Shown: positions 39,364 through 49,072, counted from the first letter of the stretch. The stretch: 64,000 nt of DNA from Solibacillus sp040274725 (GCA_040274725.1 JBEMAQ010000010.1:56289-120288), one strand, 5' to 3'. Program-made: numbers and translations. The notes: a model not told the origin generated them from the sequence alone.

Positions 39364-40183
39364 CTCTTACACCCCTTACTGATTGATTAAATTCGTAAAC
39401 AAATAATGTTGCCGCTAACAAATCGGCACTCCCACCTGGCGATAAATTTCGTTGTTGAAATTGCTGATCCATCATTTGAAGTTGATGCTCTGTAAAGTTT
39501 ACTAAAGTTTGTTGTGCAATTTTTTTTGCATAGTGTAAGCCCTCTAGTCCGCCGCGGTGAACAATGCATGTGTCATTCACATATGCGATTAATGACAGCA
39601 ATGTATATAATTTAGCCCGACGTTCATCCATTGATTGAAGCGCCTTTACGTATGTTGGATATGCAAGGACACGAATATGCGGGAATGCTTGCTGCGCTTC
39701 TTCTCTCGCCCCGCTTATGCCATAACGCTCTTTAATGGATAAGCCATTTGTTTGTACATTCGGAATAAAACAGTCGGGCAATTTCGCTAATTCCGCCGCA
39801 TCATTAAATACGTTCGCTAGTCGCACGCGCCCCTTTCTACGTGCAATGGCAGAAATAAGTAACCCCAATGACCAAATTGCTCCTTTATGTGTATTCACAC
39901 CATTCGTTACTTGTAACATTACCGCTTCCCCTTCACGACCAATTGCACCGAACGACTCACGCAATGCAACGGTTGGCTGCGCATCATAGCTTAGCCGTGC
40001 CATCTCATAAAAGGTATCGTATAAACTAGAAGCTGAGGCATGCATAAGTGCTAAATGTAAATCTGTATGAGAACCGTTATTTTGTGTATCAACTAATCCT
40101 GGTTTTGGTGTTAAATTCACTTCATCTAGTAAACTTTGTACGGCCAGATTCGCCAATTTCTTTGCTAATGCCTCACGCTTCAT
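39332..40183 (-). CDS. mdcB: MdcB: triphosphoribosyl-dephospho-CoA synthase
   Basis: A 283-residue enzyme that joins dephospho-CoA and ATP to make the prosthetic-group precursor. It belongs to the CitG/MdcB family: LTPKPGLVDTQNNGSHTDL near residue 25, NTHKGAIWSLGLLISA (about residue 115) and CIVHRGGLEGL, LSPGGSADLLAATLFVYEF. ATG at 40183 with AGGAGGA upstream, 12 bases after the mdcA stop. Co-transcribed with the subunit genes it serves. Confidence 0.93.
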   Translation of the reverse strand: MKREALAKKLANLAVQSLLDEVNLTPKPGLVDTQNNGSHTDLHLALMHASASSLYDTFYEMARLSYDAQPTVALRESFGAIGREGEAVMLQVTNGVNTHKGAIWSLGLLISAIARRKGRVRLANVFNDAAELAKLPDCFIPNVQTNGLSIKERYGISGAREEAQQAFPHIRVLAYPTYVKALQSMDERRAKLYTLLSLIAYVNDTCIVHRGGLEGLHYAKKIAQQTLVNFTEHQLQMMDQQFQQRNLSPGGSADLLAATLFVYEFNQSVRGVRDGETNVYISS

Positions 40184-40195
40184 TTTTCCTCCTCC

Positions 40196-41842
40196 TTACC
40201 AGCTTTTAAATTTCGCAGGTGGCACATAGAGTCCACCTGACCACTGCACAAGCTCATCAATATTTTTCGCAGCCAGTAACGAGCGATTCGCCTGACCGCG
40301 CATAATATTTAAATCCTCTGGTAAAGCAATTAATCCTCTGTCACGTAACGCCTGTGTGCGCTGCTTTGTTGCTTCCATACCAAGTGGCGTTACCCCTGCA
40401 ATCGAGGCGATCATCTCACGTCTTTCCGCCGGGCTATCCGTCATATACAAGTACGCAATCCCTTCCTCTGTCACAATATGCGTAATATCCTCTGCATAAA
40501 TCATGACTGGTGCAACAGCTAGTTTTGCTTGATGTTTCACCTCAATCGCATCTAAACGCTCTACGAATACAGGTGTATTGGCGTCCTGATAAGTTTCAGC
40601 TACTTGTACGACTAATTTTTTACCACGCGCTAGCTCATCCTTACTTGTCATCATGTTGTACCAAGCCTCTGTCGAGTGACGACGACCTCCTGGATCATGA
40701 CCCATATTCGGGGCTCCACCATAGCCAGCTACACGCCCCTTCGTTACTGTCGATGAGTTGCCGTATGCATCCATTTGGAGCGTTGAACCGATAAACAAGT
40801 CAACAGCATATTGTCCTGCTAGCTGTGCGAGCGTACGATTCGAGCGAAGGCTACCATCTTTTCCTGTAAAGAAAATATCACGGCGTGCCTCTACATATTT
40901 CTCCATACCAAGCTCTCCACCGAAACAGTGCACACTCTCTACCCAGCCTGATTCAATAGCAGGGATCAGTGTTGGATGTGGATTTAACACCCAATTCCTA
41001 CAAATCTTTCCCTTTAGACCAAGTGACTCTCCGTAAGAAGGTAGAAGTAACTCAATCGCTGCTGTATTAAAGCCTATCCCGTGATTGAGTGATTGAACAC
41101 CGTGTTTTTCATAAATACCGCGAATACACATCATCGCCTGTAAAATTTGGAGGTCTGTAATGTGACGTGGGTCACGCGTGAACAGGGGTTCTAGCTCGTA
41201 TGGCTCATCCGCTTCAACAATAAAATCAATCCACGAAGCTGGAATATCTACACGTGGCAGTTCATCGACAATTTCATTGACCTGTGCAATAACAATTCCG
41301 TCTCTAAACGCTGTGGCTTCAACAATGGTTGGTGTCTCTTCTGTATTAGGTCCCGTATAAAGATTGCCGTGTCGGTCCGCTTTATCCGCCGCAATCAGGG
41401 CAACGTTCGGGATTAAATCAATAAATAAGCGACCATACAATTCTACATACGTATGCAAGTCGCCTAATTCAATGCGACCATCCTCAATCATTTGTGCGAT
41501 ACGTAAGCTCTGTGGCCCTGCATAGCTCAAATCAATCCGTTTCGCAATCCCCTCGTCAAAAATGTCTAAATGCTCTGGACGTGAAACACTCGACATGATC
41601 ATATGCAAATCATGCACTCGCCCTGGATCTACCTTTACTAATGCCTGTGATAAAAATGATGCTTGCTTTTGATTGTTCCCTTCTAAAACGACACGATCTC
41701 CCGGCTTGATCACCGATTCTAATAAATCAACAATTTTATCCGTTGGTACGATTACGCCATTTACTAAATGCTGTACATCCCGTAATTTTTCCTTTTTCGC
41801 CTCAAGTCGTGTGTGCCAATTGCGCTGTTGAATTATAACCAT
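40196..41842 (-). CDS. mdcA: Malonate decarboxylase alpha subunit MdcA
   Basis: A 548-residue acetyl-S-ACP:malonate ACP transferase. It swaps malonate for the acetyl group on MdcC, releasing acetate. Family blocks: VVLEGNNQKQASFLSQAL, DLHMIMSSVSRPEHLDIF, GPNTEETPTIVEATAF, INHGIG-like LNHGIGFNTAAIELLLPSYG, and MGHDPGGRRHSTEAWYNMM. It starts one base after mdcH ends, so they are coupled. Confidence 0.95.
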   Translation of the reverse strand: MVIIQQRNWHTRLEAKKEKLRDVQHLVNGVIVPTDKIVDLLESVIKPGDRVVLEGNNQKQASFLSQALVKVDPGRVHDLHMIMSSVSRPEHLDIFDEGIAKRIDLSYAGPQSLRIAQMIEDGRIELGDLHTYVELYGRLFIDLIPNVALIAADKADRHGNLYTGPNTEETPTIVEATAFRDGIVIAQVNEIVDELPRVDIPASWIDFIVEADEPYELEPLFTRDPRHITDLQILQAMMCIRGIYEKHGVQSLNHGIGFNTAAIELLLPSYGESLGLKGKICRNWVLNPHPTLIPAIESGWVESVHCFGGELGMEKYVEARRDIFFTGKDGSLRSNRTLAQLAGQYAVDLFIGSTLQMDAYGNSSTVTKGRVAGYGGAPNMGHDPGGRRHSTEAWYNMMTSKDELARGKKLVVQVAETYQDANTPVFVERLDAIEVKHQAKLAVAPVMIYAEDITHIVTEEGIAYLYMTDSPAERREMIASIAGVTPLGMEATKQRTQALRDRGLIALPEDLNIMRGQANRSLLAAKNIDELVQWSGGLYVPPAKFKSW

Positions 41843-42775
41843 TTAATACACCCCTTTGTGTTGTAATACATATAAACAATCACTAAATCCGTTTTTCTCA
41901 ATCGAATAGCTTGCTGCATCTGGAAAAGCACTGCTCGCTAATTTCTTCAGCACATCCCCTGGCGGCATTTCCACAAACAAACGCACACCATTTTCATATA
42001 AAACCGTCGTCGCATCATGCCAGCGTACAGGCAGTGCAATACTTTCCGCTAAATCCTGTTTAATCGCCTCTACATTACGTAGTACGCGTGCATGGCGGTT
42101 TGCGATAAACGGAAAATTCGGTCTATTTAACGTATAACTGTTTAACCTTTCTTCAAGCGCTCGTTGCACAGGGAGAAAAAGTGATGAATGTGATGGTGTA
42201 GAGACATTTAAAAGCTTCGCTGTTGTTGCGCCCCGTTGCCTCACATAATCAAGCACATGCTCCATCGCCTCCTTATGCCCCGATAAGGTAAGCTGTTTAG
42301 GTGCATTACGGTTCGACACATAGACCGGCTGCTCTTCCGAATGAATCGTTTCCACTACCGCCAAGAGCTGTTCTTCCCGTAGTCCAATGACAACAGCCAT
42401 ACCGTATCGCTCATCTTGCAACGATTCCATTAATTCCCCTCGCAATTTAACCGTCAAAAGTGCCTGTTCGAACGTCATGACATTACTTACGACGGCTGCG
42501 CCAAAAGCACCAACTGAATGCCCTGCAACATAGTCTGGCTTGACACCTTCATAAAGCAGTGCTCTTGCTACAGCTACACCAGCTGTAAGCATCGTTAGCT
42601 GCACATTGCGCGTACTCGCTAAATGACGTTCTTCACTTAACGAAAGAATATCCTCACCTAAAAGCTTTGACGCCTCGTCAATCGTTTCTGACACCTTTTC
42701 GTGATGTGGAAGATGATGTAAAAATCGATCATACTGCGAACCTTGCCCTGGAAAAGTCCATGCCGTTTTCATCAT
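41843..42775 (-). CDS. mdcH: MdcH: malonyltransferase (malonyl-CoA to MdcC)
   Basis: A 310-residue member of the FabD acyltransferase family. FPGQGSQYD at the start, the nucleophile Ser in VAGHSVGAFGAA (about residue 93), and a His in NVSTPSHSSLF (FabD-type His) are present. In malonate decarboxylase systems MdcH charges the new carrier with malonyl from malonyl-CoA to start the cycle. It is the second gene of the unit, seven bases after the regulator gene. Confidence 0.9.
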   Translation of the reverse strand: MMKTAWTFPGQGSQYDRFLHHLPHHEKVSETIDEASKLLGEDILSLSEERHLASTRNVQLTMLTAGVAVARALLYEGVKPDYVAGHSVGAFGAAVVSNVMTFEQALLTVKLRGELMESLQDERYGMAVVIGLREEQLLAVVETIHSEEQPVYVSNRNAPKQLTLSGHKEAMEHVLDYVRQRGATTAKLLNVSTPSHSSLFLPVQRALEERLNSYTLNRPNFPFIANRHARVLRNVEAIKQDLAESIALPVRWHDATTVLYENGVRLFVEMPPGDVLKKLASSAFPDAASYSIEKNGFSDCLYVLQHKGVY

Positions 42776-42781
42776 TACCCC

Positions 42782-43432
42782 CTATAAAATTTTATTGCGT
42801 ACACTATAAATCACATCTTCTGTGTGCTTACGTAAAATACTCGTTAATTGTTCAATATCATCCTCACATAGGCATTCATAAATGCGGCGATGCTCCTCAA
42901 TCGACTTTTTGATGATTTTTTTATCCGAAAAGTGAATGACCTGTATACGTAGAAGCGGCAACGCAATTTTACTGTACATATCAATTAACACTTTCCGATC
43001 ACTTAATTTCAGTAATAAAAAGTGAAATTGATAGTTTAAATGCGTGTACTCTGTGTAATCTGCTGCTTTCGTCATTTGTTTAATAACCTGTTGCATTTCT
43101 TTCAGTACTTCTGTTTCTTGACTTGGTTGCTTCAATTTTTGAACGGCGGATAACTCTAAGTAATTTCGTACATCGAGTAGATCGCGCATATCATCTAGTG
43201 TATACCCCTTAATATAGGCACCTTTACGTGGGACTCGCTCAATAATCCCTTCTGTCGTGAGCATATAGATTGCCTCACGTACAGGTGAACGACTCGTATG
43301 AAATTGTTCCGCATAGTTCGCTTCAACAACTTGATCACCCGGCCTTAAATCACCATTTAAAATTTGCTCTAAAAGTTTATTTGCGATGTTTCTTGATAAA
43401 GCATTATCTAGTGTATCTACGAAGTAATCCAT
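42782..43432 (-). CDS. GntR family (FCD-type) regulator of the malonate genes
   Basis: A 216-residue regulator from ATG 43432 (GGGGGAG upstream). Residues about 10-75 are a GntR winged helix (LLEQILNGDLRPGDQVVEAN, TSRSPVREAIYMLTTEGIIE). The rest is the helical FCD ligand domain (MRDLLDVRNYLELSAVQKL, NYQFHFLLLKLSDRKVL, EEHRRIYECL). It heads the mdc operon and faces madL, and palindromes centred on AGTCGACT lie near both promoters, so it very likely represses both until malonate or a derivative binds. The role matches MdcY/MatR-type regulators. Confidence 0.88.
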   Translation of the reverse strand: MDYFVDTLDNALSRNIANKLLEQILNGDLRPGDQVVEANYAEQFHTSRSPVREAIYMLTTEGIIERVPRKGAYIKGYTLDDMRDLLDVRNYLELSAVQKLKQPSQETEVLKEMQQVIKQMTKAADYTEYTHLNYQFHFLLLKLSDRKVLIDMYSKIALPLLRIQVIHFSDKKIIKKSIEEHRRIYECLCEDDIEQLTSILRKHTEDVIYSVRNKIL

Positions 43433-43450
43433 ACTATCTCCCCCACAAGT

Positions 43451-43501
43451 ATTTAGTCGACTGTGTACTATAATCATAATGGGTACTTCAATTTTTTTCA
43501 A
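43451..43501 (-). promoter_or_regulatory. mdc promoter with operator
   Basis: On the minus strand TTGAAA (43501-43496), 17-bp spacer, TATGAT (43478-43473). The operator-like sequence GTACACAGTCGACTAAAT covers the expected start point (43451-43468), just after the -10. Confidence 0.75.
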
Positions 43502-43569
43502 TTACTTTTTCACAAAAATTCTCCTAAATAACATTTTTTACTTTATTATGTTACTTTTCTTGTTTATTC

Positions 43570-43597
43570 TATATTTACAAATACAGTCGACTGTATA
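43570..43597 (+). promoter_or_regulatory. madLM promoter -10 with palindromic operator
   Basis: TATATT (43570-43575) fits a -10. The perfect 16-bp palindrome ATACAGTCGACTGTAT (43581-43596) follows directly, in the same place relative to the -10 as on the mdc side. Confidence 0.7.
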
Positions 43598-43611
43598 CAA
43601 AGGATGAAGGG

Positions 43612-44025
43612 ATGGGAAAAATGGTCATTTACGGTGTAGCAATACTAGCAGGTTGTTTTTTAGTCGGAATGTTTTGTGGCGAATTACTCGGTATGCTTAT
43701 GGGGATTGATTCAAATGTTGGTGGTGTAGGAATTGCAATGTTACTTCTTATTGTCTTTGTAGATAAACTACAAAAGTCCGGTAAAATTAGTAAACCAGCG
43801 GAAAGTGGTTTAGCCTTTTGGAATGCCATGTATATCCCAATCGTAATTGCCATGGCAGCTAGTCAAAACGTTTTAGGCGCATTAACAGGTGGACCATTAG
43901 CGATTGTTGCGGGAATTGCAGTTGTTATCATTAGTGCCTTGTTTGTCCCTCTTTTAACTGGTAAAAGGGCAAAGCAATCAGCTATTGAATTTAATAAAAA
44001 TACGCCAGTTGAAGAGGTGAACTAA
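43612..44025 (+). CDS. madL: Malonate transporter subunit MadL
   Basis: A 137-residue membrane protein with about four helices (VAILAGCFLVGMFCGELLGML, VGIAMLLLIVFVDKL, FWNAMYIPIVIAMAASQNVLGAL, GIAVVIISALFVPLL). The length and pattern, including GMxxGxxLGxxxGxxxNVGGVG, are those of MadL, which with MadM forms the sodium- or proton-driven malonate importer. ATG 43612 with AAAGGA seven bases upstream. It ends two bases before madM begins. Confidence 0.9.
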   Translation: MGKMVIYGVAILAGCFLVGMFCGELLGMLMGIDSNVGGVGIAMLLLIVFVDKLQKSGKISKPAESGLAFWNAMYIPIVIAMAASQNVLGALTGGPLAIVAGIAVVIISALFVPLLTGKRAKQSAIEFNKNTPVEEVN

Positions 44026-44026
44026 T

Positions 44027-44788
44027 ATGTTAGAGGCGATTAAGACCGTTTTAGAGGGCAATGGCTTAATAACAGGCTTTATTATTGTTGGGATTACGAT
44101 GTATGTTGCCTATTTAATTTCTGACAAATTAACAAAAGGTTTGATTCATGGCTCTGCTATCGCAATTATTTTAGGATTAGTAATGGCTTATTTTGGTGGC
44201 GTTTACTCAGACGGCTCTAAAGGTTTAGCTGACGTTAGCTTATTTGCAGGGATTGGCTTTTTAGGTGGTAGTATGCTACGTGATTTTGCCATCGTTTCCA
44301 CTTCATTTGGTGCAAATTTTGATGAAATCAAAAAGGCCGGACTTCAAGGCGTACTCTCACTATTTATCGGTATTGTACTTTCATTCGTTGTTGGTGTAGC
44401 ATTTGCCTTTGGTTTCGGTTATACAGATGCTGTCAGTCTTGCAACAATCGGTGCAGGGACTGTTACGTATATTGTTGGACCTGTAACGGGAACGGCACTG
44501 AATGCAAGCTCAGAAGTTATTGCAATTAGTATTGCAGCCGGTCTTGTAAAAGCAGTTTTAGTAATGGTTGGTACACCTTTTATTGCGAAATATATTGGTC
44601 TAAACAACCCATTATCTGCAATGGTATACGGTGGCTTAATGGGGACGACTTCAGGTGTTACAGGTGGTTTAGCCGCAACAGATGTACGCCTTGTACCATA
44701 CGGCGCTGTAACGGCAACGTTCTACACAGGATTAGGTTGCTTACTTTGCCCGACACTGCTGTTTGTTTTGACGGATATGATTTGGTAA
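44027..44788 (+). CDS. madM: Malonate transporter subunit MadM
   Basis: A 253-residue membrane protein with about eight helices and the glycine-rich family blocks GLITGFIIVGITMYVAYLIS, GSAIAIILGLVMAYFGG, VTYIVGPVTGTALNASSEV and GTTSGVTGGLAATDVRLVPY. It is the larger subunit of the MadLM malonate importer and supplies the mdc pathway encoded on the other strand. AGAGGTG precedes the start, within madL. Confidence 0.92.
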   Translation: MLEAIKTVLEGNGLITGFIIVGITMYVAYLISDKLTKGLIHGSAIAIILGLVMAYFGGVYSDGSKGLADVSLFAGIGFLGGSMLRDFAIVSTSFGANFDEIKKAGLQGVLSLFIGIVLSFVVGVAFAFGFGYTDAVSLATIGAGTVTYIVGPVTGTALNASSEVIAISIAAGLVKAVLVMVGTPFIAKYIGLNNPLSAMVYGGLMGTTSGVTGGLAATDVRLVPYGAVTATFYTGLGCLLCPTLLFVLTDMIW

Positions 44789-44805
44789 AGTCATAGTTCA
44801 ATAGT

Positions 44806-44850
44806 AAAAATAGGCTAAGTTTCTAATCGAAGCTTTGCCTATTTTTTAAT
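44806..44850 (+). terminator. Terminator of madLM
   Basis: AATAGGC(T)AAG pairs with CTT(T)GCCTATT around a 13-nt loop, followed by TTTTT. Confidence 0.75.
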
Positions 44851-44874
44851 TGGCTACGCTTTCATTTTACAATG

Positions 44875-44912
44875 TAAAAAGCCCTCACCGAAATTCAGTG
44901 AGGGCTCACGCA
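44875..44912 (-). terminator. Terminator of odhB
   Basis: On the minus strand AGCCCTCAC pairs with GTGAGGGCT with a pairing inner part, followed by TTTTTAC, 14 bases after the odhB stop. Confidence 0.85.
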
Positions 44913-44925
44913 TCAAGCGTTTAAA

Positions 44926-46173
44926 TTAAGAATTTAATAATAAATCTTCTGGGTTTTCGATCATTTCTTTAACTGTTTTTAAGAAGCCTACAGAATCTTT
45001 ACCATCGATGATACGGTGGTCATAAGATAATGCCACGTACATCATTGGACGGATTTGTACTTCACCGTTTACTGCTACTGGACGGTTAACGATTGAGTGC
45101 ATACCTAAAATACCAGCTTGAGTACCGTTCATGATTGGTGTAGACATTAATGAACCGAATACACCACCGTTAGTGATTGTGAATGAACCACCAGCCATGT
45201 CGTTTAAGCCTAATTTTTTCTCACGTGCTTTACCAGCTAAATCCGCGATATCTTTTTCGATTTCAGCGAAGTTTTTAGCGTTAGCGTCACGTACGATTGG
45301 TACAACTAAGCCTTCTTCAGTTGATACAGCGATACCGATATCGAAGAAGTTGTTTAAGTGAACTTCGTCACCGTTAATTTGAGCGTTCACGTATGGGTAT
45401 TTCTTCAGTGCAGCAACTACTGCTTTTGTGAAGAATGACATGAAGCCTAATTTGATGTTGTTAGATTTCACGAACTCTTCTTGTTTACGTTTACGTAATG
45501 CCATGATGTTTGTCATGTCGATTTCGTTGAATGTTGTTAACATTGCAGTTGATTGTTTAACTTCTAGTAAACGTTTTGCAATTGTTTGACGACGGCGAGA
45601 CATTTTCTCAACTGTTACGCGGTTAGATTCACCTGCTGGTGTGAAGATCATTGGACCAGCTTGAGCTGCTACTGCTACAGGTGCTGCTGCAACTGGCGCT
45701 GTACCATGAGCTGCTACGTCTTGTACACGTACGCGGCCTTGTGGATCTACTGGAGAGATTGCTGCAAGGTCGATCCCTTTTTCACGCGCTAATTTACGTG
45801 CTGCTGGAGATGCTACTACGCGCTCACCAGAAGTTTCTACTACAGGAGCTGGTGCTGCTGCTTTTGGCGCTTCTTGTGCTGGTGCTGGAGCCGCTGCTGG
45901 TGCTGGTGCTTCAGCCACTGGAGCTGGTGCTGCGCCTTCGCCTGCTTCTACTACTGCTACTACTTGACCTACAAGAACTGTGTCGCCCTCTTCAGCTAAG
46001 ATTTGAGTAAGTACGCCTGCTTCTTCAGAGATGATTTCAGCGTTTACTTTATCTGTTTCTAATTCCATGATGAATTCGCCTTTTTCTACGCGATCTCCAA
46101 CTTTTTTCACCCACTGGGCAATTGTACCTTCAGTAATTGATTCTGCTAATTCAGGGACTTTAATTTCAGCCAC
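44926..46173 (-). CDS. odhB: 2-oxoglutarate dehydrogenase E2 (dihydrolipoyl succinyltransferase)
   Basis: A 415-residue core protein of the TCA-cycle 2-oxoglutarate dehydrogenase complex. One lipoyl domain at residues 1-76 (ELETDKVNAEI with the lipoyl Lys43), an Ala/Pro hinge, a peripheral-subunit domain (ASPAARKLAREKGIDLAAI), a second hinge and the catalytic domain with SYDHRIIDGKDSVGFL, carrying the catalytic His and Asp. It takes the succinyl group from OdhA and passes it to CoA. GTG start with AAAGGAGG. It follows odhA with a 91-base gap that holds a hairpin. Confidence 0.96.
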   Translation of the reverse strand: MAEIKVPELAESITEGTIAQWVKKVGDRVEKGEFIMELETDKVNAEIISEEAGVLTQILAEEGDTVLVGQVVAVVEAGEGAAPAPVAEAPAPAAAPAPAQEAPKAAAPAPVVETSGERVVASPAARKLAREKGIDLAAISPVDPQGRVRVQDVAAHGTAPVAAAPVAVAAQAGPMIFTPAGESNRVTVEKMSRRRQTIAKRLLEVKQSTAMLTTFNEIDMTNIMALRKRKQEEFVKSNNIKLGFMSFFTKAVVAALKKYPYVNAQINGDEVHLNNFFDIGIAVSTEEGLVVPIVRDANAKNFAEIEKDIADLAGKAREKKLGLNDMAGGSFTITNGGVFGSLMSTPIMNGTQAGILGMHSIVNRPVAVNGEVQIRPMMYVALSYDHRIIDGKDSVGFLKTVKEMIENPEDLLLNS

Positions 46174-46220
46174 GGTAAATATCCTCCTTTAAATATGCCT
46201 GCGCTTTTCGCACTAGGCGC

Positions 46221-46243
46221 GGCTATCTCTTAAAGAGATAGCC
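46221..46243 (-). other. Intercistronic hairpin between odhA and odhB
   Basis: GGCTATCTCTT (46221-46231) is followed directly by AAGAGATAGCC with one shared base in the loop region; no T run follows. It is probably a message-stabilising or processing stem rather than a terminator. Confidence 0.6.
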
Positions 46244-46264
46244 GGACTATTCATAATGATACGA

Positions 46265-49072
46265 TTATTTTTCTAAAGCTTGTGCCACTAATTGTGCTTG
46301 TGCTTCTTTATGTGAATCCATATCACCTTCAGAAGTTGAGCTCATTGCAGGACGACCTACATAGCGAACTTTTTTATCTTCTGATAAGTCATATAGTTTT
46401 TCAAGAACATAATTCCAAGAACCTTGGTTTTTCGGCTCTTCTTGTACCCATACGATTTCTTTCGCATTTGGGAAACGAGCGATAATGTCCGAAATTTGAG
46501 TTGCTGGGAATGGATATAATTGCTCTACGCGAACGATGTGTAAGTGGTCGAAGCCTTCGCCGTCTTTCACGCGCTCTGCAAGATCGATCGCCACTTTACC
46601 AGATGCAAGTAATACTTTTTCAACCGCTTTTACGTTGCCGCCTAAGCCTGGTTGCTCGATTACTTCTTGGAAACGACCAGATGCTAATTGCTCAGCTGAT
46701 GCTGCTGCAAGTGGGTGACGTAGTAAAGATTTTGGTGAAACAACTACTAATGGACGTACGCCCTCAGTACCAAGTAACGCTGCTTGACGACGTAATAAAT
46801 GGTAGTAGTTACCTGCGTTCGAACAGTTTGCTACGAACCAGTTGTTTTCAGCTGACATTTGTAAGAAACGTTCCATACGGCTAGATGAGTGCTCTGGACC
46901 TTGACCTTCATAACCATGTGGTAGAAGGATGACGAAACCAGATTTTTGACCCCATTTAGAGCGAGCGCCTGAGATGAAGTTATCAAACATTACTTGCGCC
47001 ATGTTTGCAAAGTCACCAAATTGTGCTTCCCATACAGATAATACGTTTCCGTTTTCTAAGTTGTACCCATACTCGTAACCAACTACACCCGCTTCAGTAA
47101 GTGGAGAGTTGTATACTGTGAATGATGCTTTTACGCCTTCTACATGGTGTAATGGCGTAAACTCTGCACCGTTGTTTTTGTCATGTAACACTAAGTGACG
47201 TTGAGAGAACGTACCACGTTGTGCATCTTGACCAGTGAAACGAACTGGTGTACCGTCTTGCGTAATTGTCGCGTATGCTAATGTTTCAGCATGACCCCAG
47301 TCAATTTTCGCAGAAGCGAATGCTTCACGGCGTTTTTCTAAAATTTTACCTAATTTGTTTTGTGGCTCGAAACCATCAGTGAATACTAATAAGTCTTCGT
47401 TCACTTTATTTAAGCGCGCTGCATCAACTGTTGTGTCAATTTCAGGGAACTCGATTTTAAGCTCTTCTGGCATTTCTGGGTGTTTGTGCTCATCTTGTGC
47501 TTCCATTGATTTTACATGGTCGTACGCAGCTTGCATTTCACCGTAGATTGCTTTATCAAGTGCTGCTACTTCGTCAGCTGATACAACACCAGCTGCTGCA
47601 AGCTCTGCACCGTATAATGCACGGATTGGCTGGTGTTTCGAAACGATTTTATACGTTTCTGGGTTTGTTACTGTTGGATCATCTGTTTCGTTGTGACCGT
47701 AGCGGCGGTAACCGATTAAGTCTACTACGATGTCCTTTTTGAACTTCGCGCGGAATTTCGCTGCGAAGCGACCTACTTGCGCTACTGCTTCTGGGCTATC
47801 TGCATTTACGTGTACCACTGGGATACCGTAACCTTTTGCAGCGTCAGAAGAGTAAGTTGTTGAACGAGAATCATGTAATTCCGTTGTGAAACCGATCATA
47901 TTGTTCGCGATAACGTGAACTGTACCACCTGTTGTGAAACCTTCTACATTTGAGAAGTTGAAGCCTTCTGTTACGATCCCTTGACCAGCGAACGCAGCGT
48001 CACCATGTACTAAAATACCAAATGCTTTTGATGGGTCGTTTTTCGCCACGCCAGCAACTGAAGTATCATCTTGAGCAGCACGTACGCCACCAACTACGAT
48101 TGGGTTACCAACTTCTAAGTGAGATGGGTTGTATGCTAATTTTACGTTCATGCCAGAATCGCGGTTGTATGATGCACCCATGTGGTACTTCACGTCGCCT
48201 GTCCAGCCTTTCGTAATTTCTAAGCGGCCATCTTTTGGTAAGAATAAGTCATTAGACACATGTGCAAAGTCAGAGAACATCATGTCATAAGGCTTGTTTA
48301 AAATGTGTGTTAATACGTTTAAGCGACCACGGTGTGCCATCCCAATACGTACGTTTTTCACATTGTTTGTTTCAGAAGTTTTTAAAATCTCATCGAATAA
48401 AACGATTTGTGTATCTAAACCTTCTCCAGAGAAGCGTTTTTGACCAACGAATGTTTTGTGGATGAATTTTTCAAAGTTCTCAACGCGTGTTAAACGGTCA
48501 AGTAATGTTTTTTTCTCATCCGCGTTAAGCGCTGCATTTAATGCACCTGACTCAACTTGCGCTTGAATCCACTCGCGTTCTTCTACAGAAGTAACGTGAC
48601 CGAACTCAACACCTACTTTATTTGTATAAACAGCTTTTAAGAAGTCGATTGCTTCTTTACCGTTTGTTACGCCAGCTGGCACTTCTTTAAAGAATACTGA
48701 AGCTGGAATCGCTACTAAATCTGCTGCTGTTAGATTGAATGCGCTTTCTTCGATACGAGCTGTATCTAATTGACGATTTTTTAGTGGGTATAAATCAGCA
48801 GCTAAATGACCGAATGCACGGATTTCTTCTGCTAATTTTACAGCTGCTAATACTTTTTTATAATCGCTTACTGATGCTACTGCCGCTTGTGGTGCTACTT
48901 GGCCGCCTTCAACTACGATTGGTGCTCCATATGCTTGGAACAATTCTACTAGTTCAGCTTCAACATCTTCTGGTGATTGCAGGTATAAGTCATATTGCTC
49001 TTCGATATAACCTAAGTTTGGACCAGCGAATGCTGACCACGGGTTACCTGCAACATATACATTGTTCGACAT
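46265..49072 (-). CDS. odhA: 2-oxoglutarate dehydrogenase E1 component
   Basis: A 935-residue thiamin-diphosphate enzyme that decarboxylates 2-oxoglutarate and transfers the succinyl group to OdhB. The start is ATG 49072 (GGAGG upstream). The N terminus SAFAGPNLGYIEEQYDLYLQ is the E2-binding segment. GMAHRGRLNVL, HGDAAFAGQGIVTEGFNFSN (TPP and Mg site), IGYRRYGHNETDDPTVTNP and LLPHGYEGQGPEHSSSRMERFLQ are intact. It needs the same cofactor that the thi operon of this window salvages. First gene of odhAB. Confidence 0.97.
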   Translation of the reverse strand: MSNNVYVAGNPWSAFAGPNLGYIEEQYDLYLQSPEDVEAELVELFQAYGAPIVVEGGQVAPQAAVASVSDYKKVLAAVKLAEEIRAFGHLAADLYPLKNRQLDTARIEESAFNLTAADLVAIPASVFFKEVPAGVTNGKEAIDFLKAVYTNKVGVEFGHVTSVEEREWIQAQVESGALNAALNADEKKTLLDRLTRVENFEKFIHKTFVGQKRFSGEGLDTQIVLFDEILKTSETNNVKNVRIGMAHRGRLNVLTHILNKPYDMMFSDFAHVSNDLFLPKDGRLEITKGWTGDVKYHMGASYNRDSGMNVKLAYNPSHLEVGNPIVVGGVRAAQDDTSVAGVAKNDPSKAFGILVHGDAAFAGQGIVTEGFNFSNVEGFTTGGTVHVIANNMIGFTTELHDSRSTTYSSDAAKGYGIPVVHVNADSPEAVAQVGRFAAKFRAKFKKDIVVDLIGYRRYGHNETDDPTVTNPETYKIVSKHQPIRALYGAELAAAGVVSADEVAALDKAIYGEMQAAYDHVKSMEAQDEHKHPEMPEELKIEFPEIDTTVDAARLNKVNEDLLVFTDGFEPQNKLGKILEKRREAFASAKIDWGHAETLAYATITQDGTPVRFTGQDAQRGTFSQRHLVLHDKNNGAEFTPLHHVEGVKASFTVYNSPLTEAGVVGYEYGYNLENGNVLSVWEAQFGDFANMAQVMFDNFISGARSKWGQKSGFVILLPHGYEGQGPEHSSSRMERFLQMSAENNWFVANCSNAGNYYHLLRRQAALLGTEGVRPLVVVSPKSLLRHPLAAASAEQLASGRFQEVIEQPGLGGNVKAVEKVLLASGKVAIDLAERVKDGEGFDHLHIVRVEQLYPFPATQISDIIARFPNAKEIVWVQEEPKNQGSWNYVLEKLYDLSEDKKVRYVGRPAMSSTSEGDMDSHKEAQAQLVAQALEK

